Shown here: positions 23,797 to 34,785 of the stretch, one piece after another
Layout: every line of letters starts with the position of its first letter
Position numbering within the stretch: position 1 is the first letter of the stretch
From: Cerioporus squamosus
Taxonomy: Eukaryota; Basidiomycota; Agaricomycetes; Polyporales; Polyporaceae
Length of the DNA stretch: 64,000 nt
Direction of reading: 5' to 3'
Assembly (NCBI GenBank): GCA_022592435.1
Contig: JABYQS010000091.1
Span: 94,126-158,125, forward strand
The notes under the pieces: generated by a model
The model's database searches: none
The model's input: the letters and a program-made list of their open reading frames with translations, nothing else
What the model was told of the DNA's origin: nothing
Translations under genes and position numbers: made by a program

Positions 23797-26700
23797 TCAA
23801 TCCCAGTCGATGGTCAGACCGCCGGGTCCAGCGCCGGCGATGCCAATCCCGCGCTCGGCCTCCCTGCGGAGGTACTTGAGCGCTCGCTTGTCGTCCCGCA
23901 GGTACGGCTCGAGCAGTTCGAGACACCGGCGGTTGTGATCCTATGACACGAAGGTCCGTCAGCAAGCTGTCGCACTGGAACCTTCTGGAGGGCGTACCTT
24001 GAGCCATTGACGCTCCTCCTTCGAGAGCATGACCTCCTTGACCATCTTCGTCTGTATGGGCACACAGGTGAGCCGCTCAAAACCGAGCCAAATGTCACCG
24101 TTGAATTGCCCTCTTGTCTGAGGGTAAGGCGGGTCAGTCATGCTCGCGACGGCGACGGATGGAATGGCGTACGAACCTTCATGCGGCGGACAACCATTGC
24201 AGACTCAATGCGCATGCCCCACTTCCCAGCGTTGTCTGCGATACGTCGCGTGAGCAATCAGAGTACGGAAGCGATCACGGCGAAGAGCACGTACAAAAGC
24301 CGGGCTCGTTCGTGAGCACATGTCCCGGTACGAGGACAGTATCGCTCGAAAACGACTGCGGGCCCTCATGAACATTCAAGAACGACCCGAACCCATGTCC
24401 GGTCCCGTGCTAGACACGCCATCAACCTTCAGCATACCCGCTTCGCGCACCAAGGAGACGGAGATCGGAATGCTCACCATGTAGTTCAGCCCGTCCTGCC
24501 AGAGCGCCTTGCGCGCCAACACGTCCAACTTGGCACCGGACGTGCCCTCCGGGAAGACAGCGGTGTCAATAGCAATCTGTATCAGCGCGGCCACAACGTG
24601 TTCCTTATCAGCATAGACCCTTCGCGAGCGGACGAGATGCGGTACGTACGTGTCCCTGGAGGACGCGCGTGAACGCTTCGCACTGCTCGGGCGTTGGTCG
24701 GCCAAAGTGCACTGTCCGCGTCGTGTCGCAGGTACCGTCGCGATACTGTCCTCCCGAGTCGCTACATGGGGGAAACGCACAGATTCGATTAGTCATGCTG
24801 CGATCAAACAGGCCAAGAGGTATGAGCTGATACTCACTTGAGGTAGGGCGTATCACGGTCAATCATACGCGCGGTCTGCTTGTGCGGCACATAGTGAGGC
24901 AGTGCTGCAACGACGATTGTTAGTTTCGCATCCACGTTGGCCGTTTCGAGGGACACACGTACCGGCATTAGGCCCGCTCGCCGAGATGTTCTCGTACGCG
25001 AGGCCCATGTAGTTCTTGTTCTTGCGACGGTATTCCGTCAGCCGCCACGCTGCCTCGTACTCCGTGATGTCGTAGCCCTGCTGGAGCTTCTGCTCCAGCC
25101 AGGCAAGCCAGCGCACGTACGCGGCACCGTCGCGAAGATAAGCGTGACGGAGACCCTCGATCTCCGTCTCGTTCTTCACGGCCTTGATCTCCTCGACGTA
25201 CGACGGGAGAACGGTGTAGCGGAAGCTGGTCATCATGAGGCAGATCGCGTAGGAGGTCTGCGGCGAGATGATGACCTAGGAGGTGATACAACATGAGCCG
25301 CGGTGAAACAGGAGGATGCATGAGGGGGACTTACGTTGCCTTCGCCCCATTCCTTCCGACGCAGGAACGTCCAGATGTCGTTGTAGTCGCGGTGGGTGAC
25401 GCCGATCGACTGTAGATAGCTCTCCACCTCACCGGAGATCTTCACCGGTTCAATGAACAAGATCGCGCTCTCCAGCCCAATAAACAAGTATGAGTGGAAG
25501 ACCGGGTTGAACGGGATGTCGTCGCCTCTCAGGTTGAGCAACCACGCTGTTCATTGCAGGACGCTTGAGCACGAGCGACGCAGGAGGGCAACTGACCAAC
25601 GCACCTATTGACGACAAATTGGAGATCAGGGTCGCGACTTGCATCTGCGACGGCTTGGGCGCCGCCTTAGAGTACGACGGGACAGATGGCCGTTGCTGCT
25701 TGATCCACTCCCGCACCCGGCGCAGCTTCTCGCCAGAACCGACCCCAGTGTACACCAGGGGCTGCACGTAAATGGGCTCGCGGCTCCGCGCGGGCTTCTC
25801 ACGCCAGACAAGGTCGACGAGGTTCTGCGGCGGATACTGCAGCTTCGAGTTCTTCGGCTTGAGCTCGTTGTTCAGTGCCGTCGCCTTCTCGTACGAGATC
25901 AGGCGGGCGTCCATGCCGATCTTGGAGTCGTTCGCGCGCTGGAGGATCCACTCCGTCCAGTCCCGCACGTTCCCGGGTGAGCCGACCTCGACAACGACCC
26001 AGTTCTGGTCCAGCTGCTCACGGGCTTGCAGCCAGTAGCGGGAATCGGTGAGCAAGTACGCCGAGTTCTTGGACACGATGGCCTGCCCGGCCGAGCCGGT
26101 GAAGCTGGGGAGAGTGAGTATCTGCGGCATCGTGAACGCGAGACAGACGTACCCAGAAATCCATTCCCGACGCTTGTCGTGAGGAGCGATGTACTCCGAT
26201 CCATGCGAATCCTCGCTCGGGATAACGCTGCGCGCGAACTGAGAACGACGGCGACGTCGAGAGCGTGTGAGTCACTTACTAGTAGTCAAGCCCGTGCTGC
26301 CGCATGAGGTCGCGGAGGGCCTCCAGCCTACTGCTCGTGTCCTGTCTCTCCGTGATCGGGTCCTCATCGCGGATCTTGCGCTCCAGCGCAGAGCCGACGA
26401 GGGTGCTGGAAGACTCGGACGGGTAGAGCGTCGGGCGAGCGCTCCTGCCACTCGCCTTTGTCGTGTTGGACCTGTAGGTGTCCGACCGTTTCGGGCCCTT
26501 CGGCGGGGCGGGAGGGGGGACGTAGCGGATTGAGCCGCCGTTTGTCGATACGGAGGGATGACGGTTGAGGGAGCCATTCGGGTTCACCTGGCCGCCGTAG
26601 TCGGTCTGGCTCATCGAGTGCGAGGAACGCGAGTGCTTCGAGCCCGAGGTCGCGCGTGAACGCATCTCATGAGCCAGGCGAGTTGTATCGCGGGGGCGGA

Positions 26701-27119
26701 GTGTCATGCTGGGCTGCCATCATGTCCTTCTCGTCCATCCCCTTGCTCTTGTCCTTCTTCCCGATACCCCAACCATATCCCCACCTCTTGCTTGTGGGTT
26801 TCTCCTTCGACGACGTACCGGCGACGGTGTTGGACCGCTTAAGAGTCGGTCGAGGGGTAATCTCATGTGCAACATCGAGGTTGGGGACATCGAAAGACTC
26901 GGTTTCGGATGAGAAGGTGAGCTTCTCGGCGCGTGAAGTGAGAGTCGCAGTGGGGGAGTAAGAATCGGTGCCTAGACGATCGATGCTAGAGCGACGAGAG
27001 CTGTAGTCCTCTGTCGCGGAGCGCTCGGAGTAGGTGAGCCTGCGGCGAGACTTGTTGCCGCCAAAGAAAGGAAGACAAAGCGGGGGAGGAGGCGGGGGAG
27101 GCGGAGGTGGGGGAGGCAT
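23797..27119 (-). CDS. Xaa-Pro aminopeptidase P (M24B metallopeptidase) with a long N-terminal extension
   Basis: Cleaves the N-terminal residue from peptides with Pro in position 2; a two-metal enzyme. Twelve minus-strand exons: 27119-26280, 26227-26153, 26104-25605, 25546-25335, 25275-24963, 24904-24838, 24761-24650, 24576-24478, 24409-24295, 24235-24177, 24117-23998, 23940-23797, about 884 residues. The conserved creatinase-like domain starts [16 protein letters not shown] and REWISGFTGSAG. All five metal ligands are visible: two Asp in [16 protein letters not shown], His in HGTGHGFG, Glu in TNEPGFY and Glu in MRIESAMVV. The C-terminal domain ends [10 protein letters not shown]. The N-terminal extension of about 250 residues begins with a proline run and is rich in Ser, Lys and Arg. 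Within exon 1, near 26668, the frame changes: one frame ends YNSPGS and stop, the next continues [16 protein letters not shown] (one extra or two missing bases). All other junctions keep phase. It is divergent from the zinc-finger copy C gene and convergent with nothing. Confidence 0.92.
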
Positions 27120-29758
27120 GGTGGGTGTCGCAGGAAGAAATCAGATGGCGATCCGAGAGGAGGAGGGGCGTAAGTAGTTTGCTGCTGCACACGAGGCGTT
27201 GAGAGCAGCGACGGAGGACGGCCAGCTGAGAGCCTGCGGGGCCAGTCGAGCGATGCTGAGCCTCGACAAACTTTGCCTGCTGGCCTCGCTTCGCCTTCTC
27301 CCCACGCTCACGCTCCCAGCGCTGAGCGAGACGAACGCCAACAGCCACCTGCCCTAAACAGCCTCCGCCCGCGCGCCTCCTCACAAAGGCGTCTCCCGCT
27401 GCGAGATATCCGGATATGTTCCCGTCCACCCTCCTCCGGGTGCTTCCAGATCCAAGATTAACGTTCTTGTAGTCCCTTCTGCGTTGGCACAGACCCTGCG
27501 GCAAGCCAGGAAGAGGGCCCTGTTGATCGTCCGACGCCCCTCGGCATACTGATCACCCCAGATGAGGGACGAACGAGTGACTTCGGCCATCGCTCCGGGC
27601 TTCAGCGAGAACCTCCGGTCGCACGTAGAGAGGTGTTCCGACGGCGACACGCTCGTGGTATCTGGTGAGCGACAGATGCGAGCTCCAGTTCTGCCGACGC
27701 GACTATTATGGGCTAACGTCAGCCATCGTATATCGTATGTCTCCAGACCCTTCTTGCGCATTGTCATCGCCGTGGCTCTCAGTACCTCGGTGGATCTCGC
27801 AATTACTCAACACCAGTGATGGCGTCATAACGATAGGTATAGATGAACGAACGGACGCAGCGATGTGCTTGGAGCTGGCCACGAGCCCAGGCACCTCCTA
27901 GCTAGAAAGGCGAGGCTCATAGGTCCCGGCTGCCTCATGGCTAACGGACGACGTACCCTAGCTTGTTCCCCGCCTTCTCCGTTCCCATATCCCGGCTATC
28001 GACCGTTCTCCGCAGGGATTGTCTGCTCAACGATGTGAAGTTCCGGTCGGTCTGCTGAACCGCAGAACGGCGATCACAGGGACGATGTGTTGCAGGAGCG
28101 AGCGTCCACCCCGCATCGACTGGACCAGGTGAGGCTCGCAGCCGGTCTGCAGGGGAGTATGTGGCAAGCTCCGAGGTGATCACCAGACCGGGGTGGCCTG
28201 CGCAGGTCAGCGATCGCGAGAAGTTGGAGTTCGAGACATACACTGAGTACAACCCCTTGCCCATCTCGACGTGGATGAGGGTCGGGAACGAGCGGCGGAG
28301 TGGGATGCTTGGAGACCGCAGTGGAGAGTTTAACTTCTCGGTAATATTCTGATGTGGACTGAGTGTGAGTATACGCAGCGAAGGAAGTTCACGCTCACCT
28401 GCGGTGACGACATAAATGTCGATATATGCGTTCGGTATGGGTCTCAACCGCAAGCCGCGCTCCGAAGCATGCCTGCGTACGCCGCAACAAACGACGTCTT
28501 CTCTGGGCTGAGGGCTTGCAGCGACCGAGAGATTCAAGTACGAGGGACAACCCTTGACGAACGGCTTCGAACGTCTTGTTCAGCACTCGGATGTGCTGCC
28601 GTTCCTTCGGAGGCGCATCCGGCTATCTGGCGAAGGAGTCAGGAAGCGCGTACATAGAAGAGAGTCTTCTCACATACCTGGCAATCTAGCTATAGCTGTA
28701 ATTCGCCAGAAGTTCATTGATGTCGGCATTCGGACTCGAACTGTTCGGGGTTAGGTGCACCTTGGGGTGCATATAGTCGAGTGAAATGGTATATTCTGAG
28801 AAGCAATGCTCATGCAAGACATACCGAGTGAACAGGTTGGCCTAATATCGCCGCGCTCCGCTATGAGTGTCCGCCTGAGTCGCCTCCCACCCCCTGCGAT
28901 GAACTGTGGCGTTCGCCTGCATGCAAGGTAAGTATGAATGCGGGTGAAGGCCAGTCGGTGTAATCCATGACCAGACTATATGCGCATAGATGAGAGCCCC
29001 TGAGACCAGTCGTGGTGATGATGGTGGAATGAAGAGAAGAGCGGCGGTGGGGCAGCTGGGGCTCAACGGCACCGTTACTCTCGCAAACCTTGTATTCGTG
29101 ACCGGACGCGTTACGCGGAGACGTGTCTTGATCATGTGATGTGTCACATCTTCGCGCGTCCAGCGCCAGAGGTTAGTCGAACTCGAAGCAAACTCGAAGG
29201 TCCGGACTCCGACGTCGGCACCTCTTACTCTCATGAGCACTGCCTTCGGACATCTATTCCAGGTTCCCATTGAACTGAACTGAGCGCGCTGGCATACTCG
29301 CAATATCAAAGGAATTCCGAAGCAGGCCAGCGCATTGCAAATCAACCACGCCGCAAATTGCAGTGGGATTCTCAACATGTCTCCGCTCGCGACGAGAGGA
29401 CATACCCATATGCTCGTATGTTTACTAGTCTTATATAGATGGGTGGCAGCTCAAGACCTCTGCGCCATCGCTCTTGGCGTAGCCCCGCTCCGGACGTTCT
29501 CGTGCCGGTTTTCGTCACTGTTGCTGGTTCTCGCATTGATTGGTCTAGACAGATCGATGTAAGTACCCCATCAAACCACATACACGTTGCGGAAGTAGTC
29601 AGGCCAGGGAACGCGCAAACCTTCATCGACATATTTGCAAACCTAGACGACTATAAGTATGGCATCTGCCTGCACGGACTGATTTCGATATCGCTCTTGT
29701 TCAGCTCCTCCCTTAAGCGCTGGACGACGAGGAGCCACCAGAGGGAGATTGGGAAGGA
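27120..29758. other. 2.6 kb gene-poor region between aminopeptidase and copy C
   Basis: Contains the aminopeptidase promoter at its left end and the copy C promoter at its right. A TATATAG at 29432-29438 lies about 320 bp upstream of the copy C start, resembling the distant TATA-like element of copy A. Open frames such as 27941-28537 (minus) have no recognisable domain and I do not call them genes. Confidence 0.4.
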
Positions 29759-32700
29759 ATGTCGAGTGAATTCTCAGACGCAGCGCTCCAAGAGGCCCAC
29801 GCGGCCATCAAGGCCGGTCAGTCCTACCAAGCATCGAAAGGGGAGAAGAGACTGAACGCTCTCGGTAAGGCTGAATTGGTTTGCGGAACCGATGAATCCA
29901 TTGTCTGAATCCATCCGTAGGCAATGCCGTCTCGAAAGCATCCAGCAGTTCGCTGGTCTCGATCGCGCAGGGCGACACCGCGACGCAAGCGTTCAGTTTC
30001 GTGAAGGACCAGGTCAGCAACTTCGCACAGCACAGCAAGGTGCTCATGAACGTGCTCGACGAGCTCGGCAAAGCACATCCTTTCATCCAAGGTGAGTTTC
30101 CGGTCTGCACCCTGGATCTGCGGCCTGCTTGACGTCCGCACAGTCGCTGTGTCGTTGTTTAAAGCCGGTCTGACCTTGGAGTTGACAAGAAGAGAGAACG
30201 ACGACAAGGTCGTCGCTCTCAACCTTACGATGTGCGACATGATGCAAACGCTCACGCTGTAAGTCTTAGTTTATGATCTACTGCTGTATCACGCTACTTA
30301 ATGTTACTCAGACTCAAGCAAGTCGTGAACATACAACAACCAGGCCCGGATGGTCTCTCGATCGAGGATCGTCTGAAGCAGCGCCTCGGCTCGATCATCG
30401 AGACCATCAAGCGGTGTGCGAAGGTGTGCGACAGCTACCAGAAGCGTCCCACTGCCGGTACGCATGCATGTGCGCCATCCTATCGGTCCAATGGCTAACC
30501 TGTGCCGAACGACACAACAGTGAAGTTCTTCACGAGCACGAAGTGGCAGGGCAAGTTCACGGAGGTCGCCCAGCAGTTCGCCGACCACAAGGCGGGCATC
30601 CAGTTCGACCTGCAGATCCACGCCAGCATCGGGATCACGAGTGCGAACGTCACGCTCACCGCGATGAACACGTCCTTCACCGAGCTCAACGAGAACGTCT
30701 CGAAACTGATGGAGGTCGTCTTCGAGCGCATGCGGTCGCCCGAGGAGCGCGACCTGTCCGTGCTCGTCTCCAAAGAGCCCGGCGGGCTTGACGCGGTGTT
30801 GAAGAACGACAAGCTCCTCGAGGAAGTGCTTGCAAAGCAGAAGACGGGGGCGGGCAAGGACGAGAAGGCGATGAAGAGGATGAAACGCGCTGTGCCCGGG
30901 CAGGCGCCTGATGCCGTGCTGACGGTCACGGAGCTGAGACAGGAGGTCAACAAGGACGTCGAGCAGGTCCTCGCGGACAACAAGTTCTTCGACCAGAAGT
31001 TCGAGGCCATGAAGATGCAGGTGGACGAGGTGAAGGTCGAGATCAAGCACGAGTCGGATCGGGTCATCGACACCATCCTCGCTGGTCCGCACGAGCGCAT
31101 CGTCGACCGGGTCAGTCGCACTCTCCGTTGTCGTCTGCGATGTCACTGACGAGTATCGCAGGACCTGTATCACGTGTGGAAGGAGATGGTATGTCGCGCG
31201 TAGTCCGTCGCATGCCATTGGCGGAGATCTGATTCATGACTGGTCGCAGGGCTGGAAAGGCAGCGTGAAGGCCAAACACCTCGTCATGGCGCTCCGCGAC
31301 CACTTCGCCGAGGGCAGCCACGCAGCCCTCGCAGCCATCCGTGTTATCACGCAGGAGAAGAAAGACGGGGGAGACCCTGCGGCCGCCGCGCAAGTTATCG
31401 AGGAGATCGCGGATATCGCGAATCGCACTGACCCTCACACCGCTCCAGAGGACGAGTGGGCGCTGCAATTCATCACGGTTCTGCGAGTCCAGCCGCTCAT
31501 CGAGGCGCTGGACGACGATGTGTCTTCCTTCGTGACTGTCGCGGAGGCTAATGCCTTCACGGCGGCTCGGCCACAGAATTGGAGGTGAGCGACTCCGGTG
31601 CGTATAGACATGGCGGCGCACTGACGGAGGCTCATTCCAGTCTTCCTCATTGGATTGCGTATTGGACCTATGGTACGTTCTCCTCACGACACCTGGAAGA
31701 GCTGCATGATCAACGGAATGTTTCAGGATTCGAGATGACGGTGCAATGGTACTTCCGCCGTATCCGCAAGGTCATCGCGGACATTGTCAGAGCGACCTTC
31801 GAAGCGCTGCCCGCGAACCGCAAGATCATCTCCGACTTCATCACGTCGTGGCAAGTGCGATGTGTCGAGGACATCCTGTCAGGACTCCGCGACGTCGAGC
31901 AATGGGACAGCACGGACTGGGAGTCCGACGTCATGTTCCTGAAGTTCAAGGACTACGTCGTCGAGCACGAGCAGAAGATCGAACATAACCTCCGGGGCGT
32001 CAAGTATGTCATAGACGAGGCCAATACGCTCAAAATTGTCGCGGGCGATGGGAGGCCGGAGAAGGTCAGCATGTCGATGTGTGAATTTGCTCTACACGCA
32101 ACTGACGATTGCATGTGGCTCTCATAGTACGTCATGCCCCTCATCTTCCTCCTTCTCCGAAGAAGCCTGTATATCGTTCAGCAAGCGCATGATGTCACTC
32201 TGAACTTGGGCGAGCTCACGGTTATCCAATACTCCCTCTATGTTCTCATTGGTGCCATCGATGACCGGGTCAAGACGCTGCAAGGTCAGTACTTGCAAGG
32301 TGACTTCTCCCACAGGTCTTCGCTTGACGAATTCTTTTCGTGTAGCTGTACACAAGTTGCAAAACTTGGACAACAAGGAACAGATGCAGAAGTTCTTCTA
32401 TGGTCTCGTACGTGGATTCGCGACGGCTCGCCGTAAAGCTCGCGCTCATGCGTTGGTTCCAGTACTCGTTCGCATTCGAAGAGTCCGTCTTCAGCGACTA
32501 CTGGACCAGGGATCCGGACATGGACGCAAATATGGTGGGAGACGACGCCCTCACGAACACACCGCCTAAAGAAGGCACGCCGTCTGGTGATATCCAGCTC
32601 TTCTACGAACCCGAGACGGAAGACATCGACCTTATCGCCGATCCTACCTTTGACGACCCGACCTCGCCACAACCGACAGCTGCGCACTCCCTCGTCGGGC

Positions 32701-34405
32701 ACTGGAGCGGCTCGTACGATTACGAGGGTCGAGACGGCGACGGACTCGTCAGCTTCACTGTCTCTTCCCATGACGACGCGGGAGCGATCGTTGGATCGGG
32801 CACGGATGCCCTGGGGCCTTTCTCTGTACACGGCACTTTGAACGACGATCGGCTCACGTTTGTCAAGGAGTATCTGTTGCCTCAACATGGTCAGAAGCTC
32901 GTGTGGCGTTACGAGGGCGTCGTGGCGCCAGACTCGGACGAGATCAAGGGCCAATGGGGTCCACCCGACGCTGACTGGAAGCTCGTGGTTGAGGGAGAGG
33001 AGCCTGAGCAGAACGATGCTGGTGCGGAGGTGGAGGCGAGGTCAGTTGATACAGACGTCAGTAGGATCTCCGCTGACGATCAATGGCAGCGGCGATATCC
33101 CTGTTCAGCAGCCCGAGGTCGAGGATAGCGGCACAACTCCAGGCACACGAGTGCCCGAGATCCGCGTGGACGAAGTCGAAGGCACCGGGGAGGGGGATGA
33201 GGAGGAATGCGATGATGGCGCGTCGGACACAGGAACCGCGGTTACCGGGATGACGGTTGGCTTCGTCCATGGCACGTTCTTCCTCAAACGCCGTCCCGTT
33301 GAGTACCTGCTCTCCTGTCCGCCGGACGAGGAATTCGCGGAGAACCGTCCACGAGCACTATGGAAACTCGCCCTTAATGCAACTCTTCGGGCCATCCAGA
33401 GTAGGACGGTCAATTGGAAGCTACTGTCCGTGAGGAGAAAGCAACGGCTGCGGTACATTGAACTACTGAAGCACCGCCAGGAATCTTGGCGGGCGCGCGA
33501 CGTGGAGGAGGCGCAGGAGTGGGCTCAGCTCATTAAAGAGATACATCCCGACGACCTCCACCTATGGCGTTGCATCGCCATGTACCAGATGCGGCGAGAC
33601 GTCATCCACGAGTGAGTACGAGGTTTCCGCTTGTCTGAACGAAGTTCGCCCCGCTGACAGTGCGGGCTTCTCTTAGCGGTGTCTCCTGCGATGCATGCGG
33701 GGAGTCTCCGCTTTCGCCCAGCCGTTACCTATGTGTCGACTGCTCCCAAGACGAAGTCGACCACAGCATCGACTTGTGCACCAGGTGCTTCACTGCGCAC
33801 AGGCACGCGACGGGGAAGACAAAGGTCCACCATCCGTCGCACAACATGATTCAGTTCCGCGCCGTCAAGTGGCGGGTCTACCGCCATCCCACCATCGCAG
33901 TGGCGAGACAGATGCTCACCTGGGCCGAGGACCAACTCAAGCTGTCCGAGGCGCGCAGCGCGGTCCAGACGACCACCGACGGTACAGGTTCAAGTTCATC
34001 CGGCCTGCACTGTGGCGTCTGCAGGTCGTCTATTACGGCTCCGCCATATTGGTGTTGTCTGACCTGCATTGGTATGTTACCTTTTCACCTCAACCATCCT
34101 TCAGCGCCGCAACTTGACTGACTGCTAATGCAGAGGATACTGCCATATGTTATGCGTGCAATGAGCGTGCGGAGCGCGAGAAGGAGTGGTTATTCCAAAG
34201 ACGTCCGAACCCGAACCCAGATGAGGGTGGACACAACTGGGCTCATACCCTCGTCTCCGCACCGGGTCCGGAGGTTATCGACGCGGAGACGGACCAGGAG
34301 AAGGTACTCAGCGTTGAAGAACGCATTACTCGCGTGGAAGCGAAGCTCGACGCACGGTTGGCGGCGTTGGAGGATCTGCTGAAGACTTTATTGGCTCGCT
34401 CGTAG
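29759..34405 (+). CDS. Goodbye / EF-hand-like / ZZ zinc-finger protein, copy C (intact, 1281 residues)
   Basis: The intact member of the family. Fifteen exons, all in phase: 29759-29864, 29921-30091, 30144-30258, 30312-30457, 30521-31110, 31162-31188, 31250-31584, 31641-31672, 31727-32064, 32128-32284, 32346-32407, 32463-33040, 33090-33611, 33677-34071, 34134-34405. Residues about 60-190 match the pattern I remember for the fungal STAND N-terminal Goodbye domain (VLDELGKAHPFIQ, LELTRRENDDKVVALNLTM, AKVCDSYQKRP). An EF-hand-like loop is at 473-484 (D473, D475, S477, F479, T481, E484; bases 31511-31546), followed by NWSLPHWIAYWTYG. A beta-rich module is at about 770-870 (GHWSGSYDY, GPFSVHGTL, WRYEGVV, IKGQWG). 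FFLKRRPVEYLL leads into a ZZ zinc finger at about 1060-1120 (CDAC, CVDC, DLCTRC, H-x-x-H-H). A second Cys-rich unit is at about 1175-1215, and a short coiled coil closes the protein. No NACHT, NB-ARC or repeat domain follows the Goodbye domain, unlike classical fungal NLRs. No signal peptide. Function unknown; a regulatory or immune-type role is inference. Confidence 0.85.
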
Positions 34406-34785
34406 TCACACCATTGATATCATAGTCTTCTCCGATCCCACCCGTCCCTTGCTTGCCTGTCTATCTTGATGTGTTGTAGAACTCGATGTGCTGAAGTACT
34501 CTCAGTAGCAATGGCAGGCTATGGCCTGGGCCTGGTGGAAGTCGCGCGCGTGAAGGCCAGGTTAGTGACAATGATCCGACGCGTCGAGCATGTGACCGCG
34601 TCAATATGGGGCTACGTCATCGACCGCTGCGAGTGTCCCTAGGGACGGTTCTCTGCCCAAAACGTCGTCCACCCATATGGCTTCGCTCACTCGCAATATC
34701 CTTCTTCCTTCTCAACCACCACCGACTCTGCACTCTCCGCTCGCGACGAGCACCCAGTCGCAAACTCGAGAGAGATTGGGCTGCG
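34406..34785. other. Intergenic: copy C 3' UTR and HAM1-like promoter
   Basis: About 380 bp between co-oriented genes. An open frame continues upstream of the chosen HAM1-like start to 34606, but its composition is unlike the protein. Nothing else is recognised. Confidence 0.45.

Noticed and set aside
27941..28537. Minus-strand frame of about 198 codons
   Set aside because: No domain, no supporting splice structure and no similarity to other parts of the window.
7721..34405. Copies A-C as NLR/STAND ATPases
   Set aside because: No Walker A or B motif, NACHT or NB-ARC region, or C-terminal repeats are seen after the Goodbye-type domain.
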